The notes beneath the pieces are model-generated. The model saw only the letters and a list, made by a program, of their open reading frames with translations, had not been told where the DNA came from and ran no database searches. Below, one piece after another: positions 19,422-27,736 of a DNA stretch of 64,000 nt. Within the stretch, counting starts at the first letter, position 1, and the number at the start of each line of letters is the position of its first letter. The position numbers were made by a program, and so were the translations under genes. Origin of the DNA: Piscinibacter sp. HJYY11 (GTDB lineage: Bacteria; Pseudomonadota; Gammaproteobacteria; Burkholderiales; Burkholderiaceae_C); assembly GCF_016735515.1 (NCBI RefSeq), contig NZ_JAERQZ010000001.1, positions 3,336,746 through 3,400,745 on the forward strand, read 5' to 3'.

Positions 19422-21098
19422 ATGTCGCTGCGCCTTGCTCCTTTGCGATACGCCCTCGTGCTCGTCGCCTCCGCCGCCCTCGCCGCTTGCCAGCGGCCGG
19501 CCGAGCCGGTGGCTGCGGCGCCCGCGGCCCCGGCGGCCAGCCCGCCGGCGCTGGTGGTGCCGGCCCCGCTGGGCACGGCGGCGGCCAAGGGCATCGCCTG
19601 GCAACCCGCGAGCACCGATGCCGAGGTCGACGCCGCCTTTGCCCAGGCGCGCGCGGCACAGAAGCCGGTGCTGCTGTACTGGGGTGCCGAGTGGTGCCCG
19701 CCGTGCAACCAGCTGAAGGCGACGCTCTTCAACCGGCAGGACTTCATCGAGCGCACACGCGCCTTCGTGCCGGTCTATGTCGACGGCGACCAGCCCGGTG
19801 CGCAGAAGCTCGGCGCACGCTTCAAGGTGCGCGGCTATCCGACGATGGTGCTGCTGAGCCCGGCCGGCCAGGAGATGACGCGCCTGCCGGGCGAGGTCGA
19901 CGCGCAGCAGGTCACGCAGATGCTCACGCTCGGGCTCGCGATGCAGCGCCCGGTGAAGGCCGTGCTGGCCGATGCACGCGCCGGCCGCAGCCTGGGTGCG
20001 AACGAATGGCAGCTGCTCGCCTTCTACTCGTGGGACACGGACGAGCAGGCCCAGGTGCTGCCACCCAAGGAGCTGCCGGCCACGCTGCGCGCACTGGCCG
20101 CCGCCTGCCCGCCGGAGCAGGCCGATGCCGGCACGCGGCTCTTCCTCAAGGCCTGGGCGGCGGCCGAGGCCCCACGGCCGGACGCGCAGGCGCGCGAGCG
20201 ATTCCTCGCGGTGCTGCGCAGCGCCGAAGCCTCGCGGGTGCAGATGGACGTGCTGGCCAACAACGCCCAGGCCCTGGCCAAGGCCTTCGCCCCCGCCGGC
20301 GACAAGGCCCGCGGGCCGCTGCTCGAAGCCTTCGACGCCAGCCTGGCCGGCTTGGCGAACGACATGACGCTGTCGCGCGCCGACCGGGCGAGTGCCTCGA
20401 TCGCCCGCGTGCAGCTGGCGCGCCTGGACGCGCCCAAGGGTCCACCCAAAGGGACACCCAAGAGCGGCGCGCCGGTGAGCGTGCCGCCGGCGCTGATGAG
20501 CGACATCCGCGAGCAGGTGGCCCGCCTCGACCGCGAGACGACCGACGGCTACGAGCGCCAGGCGGTCATCCCCACGCTGGCCTACCTGCTGCGCGAGGCG
20601 GGTGCCCCAGCCGAATCGGACGCGCTGCTCAAGGCCAACCTCGCGCGCAGCCATTCGCCGTATTACCTGATGTCGAGCCTCGCGAGCAACGCGAAGAAGC
20701 GGGGCGACACCGCCGAGGCGCTGCGCTGGAGCGAAGAGGCCTACCGGCGCAGCGTGGGGCCGGCGACGCGGCTGCAGTGGGGCGCGAGCCACGTCGCCCT
20801 GCTGGTGGAGCTGGCGCCGCAGGACGAGCAGCGCATCGAGGCCGCGGCGCTGCAGGTGCTGCGTGAAGCGGCGGGGCAGCCCAATGCCTTCTACGAGCGC
20901 AGCGCCCGCTCGCTGCAGCGGGTGGGCGACACGCTGGCCCGATGGCAGAAGGCCCCCGGCCATGCCGACGCGATGAAGCGCCTGCAGGCCGAACTGGAGG
21001 GGCTGTGCGCCGCGGTGCCCGAGGCCGATGCGCAGCGCGACACCTGCCTCGGCCTCCTGTCGCCCAAGCCGGTCAGCTCGCAGAAGCCTTCAGCCTGA
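19422..21098 (+). CDS. Thioredoxin-domain lipoprotein with a helical C-terminal region
   Basis: A 558-residue exported lipoprotein: signal with lipobox LAAC (Cys near residue 23), an Ala/Pro linker, then a thioredoxin fold with active site WCPPC at residues 91-95 and the cis-proline in 'RGYPTMVLLSP'. The remaining 370 residues are helical and Ala/Leu-rich, probably TPR-like ('AEALRWSEEAYRRSVGPATRL'). A dithiol-disulfide role in the periplasm is likely. The function of the helical part is unknown. The 3' end overlaps the convergent YbhN-like gene by 26 bases. Confidence 0.8.
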   Translation: MSLRLAPLRYALVLVASAALAACQRPAEPVAAAPAAPAASPPALVVPAPLGTAAAKGIAWQPASTDAEVDAAFAQARAAQKPVLLYWGAEWCPPCNQLKATLFNRQDFIERTRAFVPVYVDGDQPGAQKLGARFKVRGYPTMVLLSPAGQEMTRLPGEVDAQQVTQMLTLGLAMQRPVKAVLADARAGRSLGANEWQLLAFYSWDTDEQAQVLPPKELPATLRALAAACPPEQADAGTRLFLKAWAAAEAPRPDAQARERFLAVLRSAEASRVQMDVLANNAQALAKAFAPAGDKARGPLLEAFDASLAGLANDMTLSRADRASASIARVQLARLDAPKGPPKGTPKSGAPVSVPPALMSDIREQVARLDRETTDGYERQAVIPTLAYLLREAGAPAESDALLKANLARSHSPYYLMSSLASNAKKRGDTAEALRWSEEAYRRSVGPATRLQWGASHVALLVELAPQDEQRIEAAALQVLREAAGQPNAFYERSARSLQRVGDTLARWQKAPGHADAMKRLQAELEGLCAAVPEADAQRDTCLGLLSPKPVSSQKPSA

Positions 21099-22056
21099 GC
21101 TCGAAGCCCAGGTAGAGCAGGGCGGCGATCGCCAGCGGCACCAGGTAGTACACCGCGCGGTAGACGAGCAGCGCGGCCAGCAACGGGCTCTGCGCCACCG
21201 GCGGCGAGAGCAGCGTGATGAACACCGCCTCCAGCACGCCCAGGCCGGCCGGCACGTGCGTGAGCACGCCGGCCACCGCCGCCGCCAGCAGCGCGGCGAG
21301 CGCCGCCGGGTAGGCCACGTGCGGCTGCAGCAGCACGTAGACCGTGGCGCCGATCAGCGCCCAGTTGGCCGTCGACAGCACGAGCTGCAGCAGCGCCATG
21401 CGGCCCGAGGGCAGGTGCACGTCGTGTCCGCGCAGCGTGAGGGTGCGTTTCGGCGAGAAGGCACACAGCGCGAGGTAGCCGAGCGCTGCCGCCAGCAGCG
21501 CCCCGCCGACGAGGCGCATCGCGTCGACGCCGATCGACCATTCCTCCGGCACCGGGATAGGCTGCAGCAGGCCCACCACGCCCGCGAGCACGACGTAGCC
21601 GAGCCAGTTGGTCAGCATGCTGAAGCCGTAGACGCGCGAGATGGTGGCGGCGTCCAGCCCCTGGCGGGTGTAGAGCCGGATGCGGAAGGCGAGCCCGCCC
21701 ACCAGCGCGCCGAAGTTGAGGTTGAAGGCGTAGCTGATGAAGGTGGTGGCCAGCACGCGCCGGGTGGGCAGGTCGTGCCCCGCGTAGCGGCGGCTCAGCA
21801 GGTCGAAGGTGGCGTAGAGCGCGTGGCTCGTGATCGCGAGCAGCGCCGCGCCGGCGAGCGTGGTGAGCGGGTAATCGGCGATCGAGGCGCCGACCTCGCT
21901 CCATTTCACCGTGCGGGCATGGCGCACGATGAGCCACAGCACCAGTGCGAAGAAGAGCGCCGAGCCGGTGCGCTTGACCGCCGGCCACCACGGCCGCTGC
22001 GTGAGCGGCACGCGGCGCGCACCGGGCGCGCCGCGCGGGGCGACGTCAGACGCCAT
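21073..22056 (-). CDS. YbhN-like integral membrane protein
   Basis: A 327-residue protein with about eight membrane helices and the lysylphosphatidylglycerol-synthase/flippase-type domain (UPF0104). Landmarks are 'TFISYAFNLNFGALVGGLAFRIRLYTRQGL', 'HVPAGLGVLEAVFITLL' and 'LVYRAVYYLVPLAIAALLYLG'. It follows clsB with an 11-base overlap, and the endonuclease-type protein precedes clsB, exactly the E. coli ybhP-clsB-ybhN order. YbhN has been linked to inner-membrane lipid homeostasis; the transported molecule is not settled. Confidence 0.85.
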   Translation of the reverse strand: MASDVAPRGAPGARRVPLTQRPWWPAVKRTGSALFFALVLWLIVRHARTVKWSEVGASIADYPLTTLAGAALLAITSHALYATFDLLSRRYAGHDLPTRRVLATTFISYAFNLNFGALVGGLAFRIRLYTRQGLDAATISRVYGFSMLTNWLGYVVLAGVVGLLQPIPVPEEWSIGVDAMRLVGGALLAAALGYLALCAFSPKRTLTLRGHDVHLPSGRMALLQLVLSTANWALIGATVYVLLQPHVAYPAALAALLAAAVAGVLTHVPAGLGVLEAVFITLLSPPVAQSPLLAALLVYRAVYYLVPLAIAALLYLGFELRLKASAS

Positions 22057-23281
22057 GGGTCCGGTGCTCGCGGCCGTGCTCGCCGTGGGCGTTCACGAGG
22101 GCCGGCGTGTGCCGCGGCAGCCAGGTCGCCCAGTACGGGAAACGGCGCAGCACGTGGAAGACGACGAAGCTGCGCACCACGTGCCACAGCTTCGGCTTGC
22201 CGCTGCCTTCGGGCTGGACCTCGCGGCAGCTTTCGCAGACCAGCTTCTCCAGCCGTTCGGAGAGCTGCCGGTTGAAGTCGGCATCGCGGATGACGACGTT
22301 GGCCTCGAGGTTGAGCGCGAGGCTCAAGGGGTCGAGGTTGCTCGAGCCGACCGTGGCCCATTCGTCGTCGGCCAGCGCCACCTTGCCGTGGAAGGGGCGC
22401 TGGCAGTACTCGTAGATCCGCACGCCGGCGCGCAGCAGGTGGTCGTGCAGCAGCTCGGCGCCGAACTTCACGATCGGCATGTCGGGCGTGCCCTGCAGGA
22501 TCAGGCGCACGTCGACGCCACGGCGCGCCGCGCGGCGCAGCTCGCGCAGCAGGCGGTAGCCGGGGAAGAAATACGCGTTGGCGATCCACACGCGCTTCTT
22601 CGCCGAGCGGATCGCCACGCGGTAGAGGCGCTCGATGTCGTCGCGGTGGTGGTTGTTGTCGCGGGTGACGAAGAGGGCGTGCGCGGTGCCGGCATGCGGC
22701 TGCTGGCGGGGCGACTGCACCGGCTTGCGCTGGAACCACCAGCGCCGCGGCCCGTGCGGCTCCTTGATGGCGGCGCGCACGAAGCGGTGGATGTCGCCCA
22801 CCACCGGGCCGCGCACCTTCACCGAGTAGTCCTGCTTGGCCTCGGGGCCGAAGTCGAGCAGGTGGTCGGCCGAGTAGTTGATGCCGCCGATGAAGGCCAG
22901 CTCGCCGTCGATCACGACGATCTTGCGGTGCATGCGGCGCAGCACGTTGGCGCGGATGCCCAGCAGCGGCTTCTGCGGGTCGAACACGCGGATGCGCACG
23001 CCGGCCGCCGTGAGCTCGCCGATGAACTGCGGCGACAGGTCGGGCGAGCCGAAGCCGTCGATCAGCACGTCGACCTGCACGCCGCGCCGCGCGGCCTCGA
23101 CCAGCACCTGGTGCAAGGCGGTGCCGACCTTGTCCTCGAAAAGGATGAAGGTCTCGAGGATGACCTCCCGCTTCGCCTGGGCGATGGCCTCGAAGACGGC
23201 CGGGAAGAAGGCTTCGCCGTTTTCCAGCAGCGTGAAGTGGTTGCCCGGCTGCCACCGGGCGCGTTCGGTGTGGCGGGACAT
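22046..23281 (-). CDS. clsB: Cardiolipin synthase B
   Basis: A 411-residue phospholipase-D-superfamily enzyme with two HKD motifs: 'HRKIVVIDGELAFIGGIN' in the first half and 'HGKVALADDEWATVGSSNLD' in the second. ClsB makes cardiolipin from phosphatidylglycerol, and also phosphatidylglycerol from phosphatidylethanolamine and glycerol in E. coli. The ATG at 23281 shares one base with the stop of the upstream gene (TGATG); the frame stays open upstream but that stretch overlaps the endonuclease-family gene. Middle gene of a three-gene lipid operon. Confidence 0.9.
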   Translation of the reverse strand: MSRHTERARWQPGNHFTLLENGEAFFPAVFEAIAQAKREVILETFILFEDKVGTALHQVLVEAARRGVQVDVLIDGFGSPDLSPQFIGELTAAGVRIRVFDPQKPLLGIRANVLRRMHRKIVVIDGELAFIGGINYSADHLLDFGPEAKQDYSVKVRGPVVGDIHRFVRAAIKEPHGPRRWWFQRKPVQSPRQQPHAGTAHALFVTRDNNHHRDDIERLYRVAIRSAKKRVWIANAYFFPGYRLLRELRRAARRGVDVRLILQGTPDMPIVKFGAELLHDHLLRAGVRIYEYCQRPFHGKVALADDEWATVGSSNLDPLSLALNLEANVVIRDADFNRQLSERLEKLVCESCREVQPEGSGKPKLWHVVRSFVVFHVLRRFPYWATWLPRHTPALVNAHGEHGREHRTHGV

Positions 23282-24060
23282 CACAACGAGATCTCCGCGA
23301 CGAGCGGTGCGTGGTCCGACAGGTGCGACCAGGGGCGGCGCGGCAGCACCACCGGCGAGTGGATGCGGGCGTGGCGCACGTAGATGCGGTCGAGCGCGAG
23401 CATGGGCCAGCGGGCCGGGAAGGTGCGCACGTGCTCGCCGTGGGCGTGCACGAAGACTTCGCGCAGGCCGCAGTTGCGTTCGAGGATGGGGTTGGCGCGG
23501 TGGCGCCAGTCGTTGAAGTCGCCCGCCACCACCAGCGGCGCGTCGGGCGGTACTTCGGTGTGCACGAGCTTGCACAGGAGGTCGAGCTGGCGCTTGCGGT
23601 GCGACTCCTTCAGCCCCAGGTGCACGCAGATGGCATGGATGCGCTGGTCGAGCCCGGGCACCTTCAGCGCGCAGTGAAGCAGGCCGCGGCGCTCGGGGCC
23701 GGCGATGGAGACGTCATGGTTGCGGTAGTGCTCGATCGGGAATTTCGACAAGACGGCGTTGCCATGGTGGCCATGCGGATAGACCGCGTTGCGGCCATAG
23801 GCGAACTCGGGCCAGATCTCGTCGGCGAGAAATTCGTAATGCGGGTCGGCGGGGAAGTTCAGGAACTTCGACGGGTGCTTCTCATGGGCACCCTGCACCT
23901 CCTGCAGGAAGACCACGTCGGCGCCCACCGAGCGCACCGCTTCGCGCAACTCATGCAGGATGAACTTGCGGTTGAAGAAGGTGAAGCCCTTGTGGGTGTT
24001 GACCGTCATCACCTTGAAGGCGAGCTCGGGCATGGGGCGGTCGGGCGGGTTGCGGGACAT
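23281..24060 (-). CDS. Endonuclease/exonuclease/phosphatase-family protein (YbhP-like)
   Basis: A 259-residue protein with the EEP fold. Landmarks are 'VMTVNTHKG' at the start, 'VVFLQEVQG' with the metal-binding Glu, 'CVHLGL' near the middle, 'VVAGDFNDW' with Asp and Asn, and 'LSDHAPLVAEI' with the terminal His. YbhP-type members sit with clsB and ybhN and may act on a lipid phosphate or nucleic acid; the substrate is not known. First gene of the lipid operon. No signal peptide is seen. Confidence 0.82.
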   Translation of the reverse strand: MSRNPPDRPMPELAFKVMTVNTHKGFTFFNRKFILHELREAVRSVGADVVFLQEVQGAHEKHPSKFLNFPADPHYEFLADEIWPEFAYGRNAVYPHGHHGNAVLSKFPIEHYRNHDVSIAGPERRGLLHCALKVPGLDQRIHAICVHLGLKESHRKRQLDLLCKLVHTEVPPDAPLVVAGDFNDWRHRANPILERNCGLREVFVHAHGEHVRTFPARWPMLALDRIYVRHARIHSPVVLPRRPWSHLSDHAPLVAEISL

Positions 24061-24153
24061 GCCCGTTTTTTTACCGTCGGGCGCGGGCCCGGCCTGTAGG
24101 ACAAGGCCGGAGGTGGGCGCAGGCCGCGTTCTCGACCGGCGCGCCCGGAGGCG

Positions 24154-24534
24154 TCAGCGCGAGGCGGCCGACGCCGGCTTGCGGCTGCCCACCGGCGTGA
24201 GCTGCACCTCGTACTGCGCGCTGCGGCTGCGGTCGCTGAACAGCAGCGTGCCGCCCGCCCAGCGGTAGCTGGAGAGGAACTCGGCGATCTGCATGCCGCC
24301 GTGCATCGTGATGCCGACCATCAGGCCCTGCTCGAAGCTCAGCACGTAACGGATGTCGTCGTGCCGCAGGGTGAGCGTGCCGTCGCGGGCGATGCGCGCC
24401 TCCATCGGCCCGCAGGTGGGCGGGTTCGTGTTCAGGGTGACGCACATCTGGGCGTCGTAGGGGCCGGGGCCGGGTGCGACCGCGGGCGCCGCGGCGCCGG
24501 TGGCCACGGCGAGCAAGGGCAGGAGCATCGACAT
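24154..24534 (-). CDS. Small predicted exported protein
   Basis: A 126-residue protein with a signal-like N-terminus (MLLPLLAVATGAAAPAVAPG) and a compact mature part with two close cysteines (AQMCVTLNTNPPTCGP) that could form a disulfide. The C-terminal half is beta-strand-like and ends in a basic tail. I do not recognise a family. It is transcribed alone on the minus strand between the lipid operon and a palindromic repeat. Confidence 0.55.
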   Translation of the reverse strand: MSMLLPLLAVATGAAAPAVAPGPGPYDAQMCVTLNTNPPTCGPMEARIARDGTLTLRHDDIRYVLSFEQGLMVGITMHGGMQIAEFLSSYRWAGGTLLFSDRSRSAQYEVQLTPVGSRKPASAASR

Positions 24535-24603
24535 GGTGCGCCTAGGTCGTGTGGAGACGACGCGGATTACACCGTGTTGCGGCCAGGGTGTCGCGCGTGG
24601 CGG

Positions 24604-24627
24604 TCATTCCCGCTTTCGCGGGAATGA
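24604..24627. repeat. Palindromic repeat of the ATTCCCGC/GCGGGAAT type
   Basis: TCATTCCCGC at 24604-24613 and GCGGGAATGA at 24618-24627 are perfect reverse complements around TTTC. The core ATTCCC...GGGAAT is that of the dRS3-like repeats of Neisseria and of related repeats scattered in other proteobacteria, which sometimes serve as phage integration targets. Only one copy is visible in the window. It lies 10 bases beyond the stop of the substrate-binding protein gene and could also act as that gene's terminator, though without a T-tract. Confidence 0.65.
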
Positions 24628-24637
24628 AGGATGGCGC

Positions 24638-25753
24638 TCAGCGCACGAAGCGGCCGTCCCGCGTCACCTGCACCAGCTCGACGAAGCGCGAGCCGGTGTG
24701 CCCGCCGCCGGTGAAGTTGACGTCCATGCCGGAGATGCGCAACTTGGTGGCGGCCAGCATCGCGTGCAGCTTCTGGCGGTTCAGGTCGCGGCCCAGGCGC
24801 TTGAGCGCGTCGAGCATGACGAGGGCGTTCACGTAGCCCTCGAAGCTGTAGTAGTTGACCGGCACCTTGGCCGCGGTGGCCAGGCGGCGGTATTCCTTGA
24901 CCGTCGGGTCGACCTCGTTCCACGGGTAGGGCATGACCTGCGAGATCGCGAGGCCGCGCGTCTTTTCGCCGGCCACCTTGGCGATGAGGTCGCCCGGCAC
25001 CAGCGACATGCCGTAGAACGAAGGCTGCTGGCCGCGGGCCCACACCGCCTTCATCAGCTCGCCGCCGAGCGCACCGCCCAGGTACATGACGATGGCCTGC
25101 GGCTCACCCGCCATCAGCGTGCTGGCGACGGCGGCGGCATCGGTGGCGTCGCCCTTCATGGTCGACGAGGCGACGGGCTTCAGCTGGTGGGTGGCCAGCG
25201 CCTTCTCGACCAGGCGCAGCGCCTCCACGCCGCCCGGGTTGTCGAGGTGGGCCACCGCGATGCGGGTGATGCCGATGGTCTGCAGCTGCTGGATCAGCAC
25301 CTCGGCCTCGCGGCCCGTGGTGGCGCGCACGAAATAGGCCGAGCCTTGCGCCTTCTCGCGCGCCGAATCGGCCACCGCATAGCCGCCGACCAGCGGAGCG
25401 CCGCTCTCCTTCAGCACCTGGCTCGCCGCCGCGGTGGTGCCCGAGCCCACGCAGGCGAAAAAGGCGAAGGCTTTGTGATCGCTCAGAAGTTTTCGGTAGT
25501 TGGCGACGGCCTTGTCGGGCTTGAGCTCGTCGTCGAGCGACACCACCCGCAGCTTGCGGCCGTTGACACCGCCCTGGGCGTTGGCCGCACCGAAGGCGAG
25601 GTCCGCCCCCGCCAGCATGGTCTTGACCGGTGCCCCGAGGGGGCCGCCGAGGATGCCGCTGTTGCCGAGCACGATCTCCGGGGTGCTCTGCGCGAAGGTG
25701 GGAAGGCCCAGGGTGGCCAGCGTGCCGCCGGCCAGGAAGTGTCTGCGCTGCAT
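24638..25753 (-). CDS. Periplasmic substrate-binding protein of a branched-chain amino acid type ABC transporter
   Basis: A 371-residue type I periplasmic binding protein. The N-terminus MQRRHFLAGGTLATLGLPTFA has a twin-arginine pattern (RRHFL), suggesting Tat export. The mature part follows the LivJ family: 'IVLGNSGILGGPLGAPVKTMLAGADLAFGAANAQGGVNGRKLRVVSLDD', then a second lobe with 'YYSFEGYVNALVMLDALKRLG'. No permease or ATPase genes are nearby, so it is an orphan component or works with a remote transporter. The start at 25753 was chosen over upstream ATGs because it sits directly before the signal peptide. Divergent from the pirin gene. Confidence 0.85.
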   Translation of the reverse strand: MQRRHFLAGGTLATLGLPTFAQSTPEIVLGNSGILGGPLGAPVKTMLAGADLAFGAANAQGGVNGRKLRVVSLDDELKPDKAVANYRKLLSDHKAFAFFACVGSGTTAAASQVLKESGAPLVGGYAVADSAREKAQGSAYFVRATTGREAEVLIQQLQTIGITRIAVAHLDNPGGVEALRLVEKALATHQLKPVASSTMKGDATDAAAVASTLMAGEPQAIVMYLGGALGGELMKAVWARGQQPSFYGMSLVPGDLIAKVAGEKTRGLAISQVMPYPWNEVDPTVKEYRRLATAAKVPVNYYSFEGYVNALVMLDALKRLGRDLNRQKLHAMLAATKLRISGMDVNFTGGGHTGSRFVELVQVTRDGRFVR

Positions 25754-25935
25754 GTCGTCTCTCTTTCGCAGGGGGTCGGTGTGTTCACCGGATTGGTTGC
25801 TTTTCATAAGCAATCTGGGGGCGGAGCCTACGCCTGTCGGCGCCGCCCGGGAGCGGAAAAACCAGCAGACGGTTTGAGCGCTGTGTGCAAAAAGTCTTGA
25901 GCGCAGGGGTTTTGGCGAGGCATAGAGTGCTCAGC

Positions 25936-26820
25936 ATGAACACGATCACCTCCACCCCTTCCGTCCTGTCCGTTGCCACGTCGCGCCGCGTCGAGCGGCT
26001 GGTGCGTGGCCAGCCCACGTCCGATGGCGATGGCGTGAAGCTCACGCGTGTGCTCACGCAGCCGCTGCAGCGCCGGCTCGACCCCTTCCTGATGCTCGAT
26101 GCCTTCGGCAGCGACAGCGCGTCCGACTACATCGGCGGCTTCCCGAGCCACCCGCACCGCGGTTTCGAGACGGTGACGGTGATGCTCGAAGGCCGCATGC
26201 GCCACCAGGACAGCGTGGGCAACGTCGGCCTGCTCGAACCCGGCAGCGTGCAGTGGATGACCGCCGGGCGCGGGATCATCCACTCCGAGATGCCCGAGCA
26301 GGAAGAGGGCCGCATGGCCGGCTTCCAGCTGTGGGTGAACCTGGCCGCGAAGGACAAGATGACCGCACCGATGTACCGCGACGTGCCGCCGCAGGGCGTG
26401 CCCGTGTTCACGCTGGCAGACGGCGTGACCGTGCGCGTGATCGCCGGCGAGAGCCACGGCGTGACCGGCGCGGTGACACGTCCGACGACCGAGCCGCTGT
26501 ACCTGGATGTGGCGCTGCCCGCGGGCACCTCGTTCGCGCAGCCGATCCCGGCCGGGCACAACGCCTTCGTCTACGTGTACGGCGGTGCGGTCGAGATCGA
26601 GGGCACGCGGGTCGACCGTGAGCGCATGGCCATCCTGGTCAACGACCCGGCGGCCGATGGCGTGACGGTGCAGGCGGTCGACGGTGACGCGAAGCTGCTC
26701 GTCATCGCCGGCCAGCCCCTCAACGAGCCCATCGTGCAGTACGGGCCCTTCGTGATGAACACGCCGGCCGAGATCCACCAGGCGATGGCCGACTTCCAGC
26801 GTGGGGTGCTCGCGACCTGA
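25936..26820 (+). CDS. Pirin-family protein
   Basis: A 294-residue bicupin. The N-terminal cupin carries the metal motif of pirins: 'FPSHPHRGFETVTVMLEGRMRHQDS', with the histidines and the Glu, then 'SVQWMTAGRGIIHSEMP'. Pirins are iron proteins, some with quercetin 2,3-dioxygenase activity, others acting as redox-sensing cofactors. The start at 25936 is the ATG after the AT-richer upstream stretch; a longer frame exists but lacks a ribosome binding site. Divergent from the substrate-binding protein gene, with about 180 bases for two promoters. Confidence 0.88.
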   Translation: MNTITSTPSVLSVATSRRVERLVRGQPTSDGDGVKLTRVLTQPLQRRLDPFLMLDAFGSDSASDYIGGFPSHPHRGFETVTVMLEGRMRHQDSVGNVGLLEPGSVQWMTAGRGIIHSEMPEQEEGRMAGFQLWVNLAAKDKMTAPMYRDVPPQGVPVFTLADGVTVRVIAGESHGVTGAVTRPTTEPLYLDVALPAGTSFAQPIPAGHNAFVYVYGGAVEIEGTRVDRERMAILVNDPAADGVTVQAVDGDAKLLVIAGQPLNEPIVQYGPFVMNTPAEIHQAMADFQRGVLAT

Positions 26821-26833
26821 ACGACACGGCGCC

Positions 26834-26859
26834 CGGGGCGGCCGATACTGGCCGCCCCG
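26834..26859 (+). terminator. Possible terminator hairpin after the pirin gene
   Basis: CGGGGCGGCC at 26834-26843 and GGCCGCCCCG at 26850-26859 form a perfect 10-bp stem with a six-base loop, 14 bases after the pirin stop. No T-run follows, so it may be an attenuating hairpin or a Rho-assisted end rather than a classical terminator. Confidence 0.4.
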
Positions 26860-26883
26860 TCCATCGCCGCCAGGAGCGCGCCC

Positions 26884-27330
26884 ATGATCGAGGTCACCGG
26901 CATCGACCACATCTACATCACCGTCTCCGACCTGGCCCGTTCGCAGGCCTTCTACGACACGGTGATGCGCGAGGTGCTCGGCTTTCGCAGCAACAGCTTC
27001 GAGATCGGCGGCGACCGGCACGTGCAGTACTACAACCGCCACTTCGGCTACGTGCTCCGGCCGCGGCGTGGCGGCGGCACGCACGACCCGTATTCGCCGG
27101 GCCTGCACCACTTCTGCCTGCGGGTCGACTCGGTCGACGACGTGGTGGCGGCCGCGAAGGCGCTGCGCGCCGCCGGCATCGAGGCGAGCGAAGCGCACCT
27201 GCACCCCGGCTACGCGCCCGACTACTGGGCCACGTTCTTCACCGACCCCGACGGCGTGCGGCTGGAGATCACCAACTACCGTGCCGAGCGGCGCGAGCGG
27301 CACGACCGGTGGGATGTGTTGACCGGGTGA
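26884..27330 (+). CDS. VOC-superfamily (glyoxalase-like) protein
   Basis: A 148-residue single-domain vicinal-oxygen-chelate protein: 'IDHIYITVSDLARSQAFYDTVM' opens the fold with the first metal His, 'GLHHFCLRVDSVDDVVAAAKAL' gives the second, and 'FFTDPDGVRLEIT' ends with the metal Glu. It may be a lyase, dioxygenase or resistance protein; the substrate is not deducible. It lies 63 bases after the pirin gene and 37 bases before the glutaredoxin-like gene. Confidence 0.85.
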   Translation: MIEVTGIDHIYITVSDLARSQAFYDTVMREVLGFRSNSFEIGGDRHVQYYNRHFGYVLRPRRGGGTHDPYSPGLHHFCLRVDSVDDVVAAAKALRAAGIEASEAHLHPGYAPDYWATFFTDPDGVRLEITNYRAERRERHDRWDVLTG

Positions 27331-27367
27331 TCTAAGCTCGCGGCTTCGCTGTTTCACGAGAGCCTCG

Positions 27368-27736
27368 ATGCCGCGCCCGATCCTCGACGAGTCCCTCATG
27401 CACCCGGCCATCCGCGACAAGGTGGCCAACCTCAACGCCGACATCGTGCACAACGTGCGCTCGGCGGCGGCGTCGAACCCAGTGCTGGTGGTGGGCATGG
27501 CGCTCAACATCCCGGCACGCCGCGCCCGGCGTGCGCTCGACGCCGCCGGCGTGCCCTACCAGTACCTCCAGTTCGGCGGCTACTTCAGCCAATGGCGGCG
27601 TCGCAATGCGCTGAAGATGTGGACTGGCTGGCCGACCTTTCCGATGGTGTTCGTGAAAGGCCAGCTCGTGGGCGGCGCGAGCCAGCTGCAGCGGCTCATC
27701 GCGAGCGGCGAACTGAAGCGCCTGCTCGGGCAATGA
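27368..27736 (+). CDS. Glutaredoxin-fold protein without cysteines
   Basis: A 122-residue protein that follows the monothiol glutaredoxin fold: a first strand 'NPVLVVGMALN', the helix 'PARRARRALDAAGVPYQYLQFGG', then 'WTGWPTFPMVFVKGQLVGGASQLQRL' with the cis-proline 'TFP' and the GG glutathione loop. Where CGFS or CPYC should be, the sequence reads MALNIPA, and the whole protein has no cysteine. It therefore cannot do thiol chemistry itself and may bind glutathione or a protein partner structurally. Its stop overlaps the next gene by ATGA, so it belongs with the hydrolase and ABC exporter downstream. Confidence 0.75.
   Translation: MPRPILDESLMHPAIRDKVANLNADIVHNVRSAAASNPVLVVGMALNIPARRARRALDAAGVPYQYLQFGGYFSQWRRRNALKMWTGWPTFPMVFVKGQLVGGASQLQRLIASGELKRLLGQ

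Noticed and set aside
16664-19756. A 1030-codon minus-strand open frame across pabB, the MmcB-like gene and AsmA
   Set aside because: It only reads real AsmA and pabB sequence in the wrong frame; no domain and no start context.
27350-27365. TGTTTCACG, half of a parS site
   Set aside because: The second half (AGAGCCT) does not match the palindrome; ParB needs both halves.
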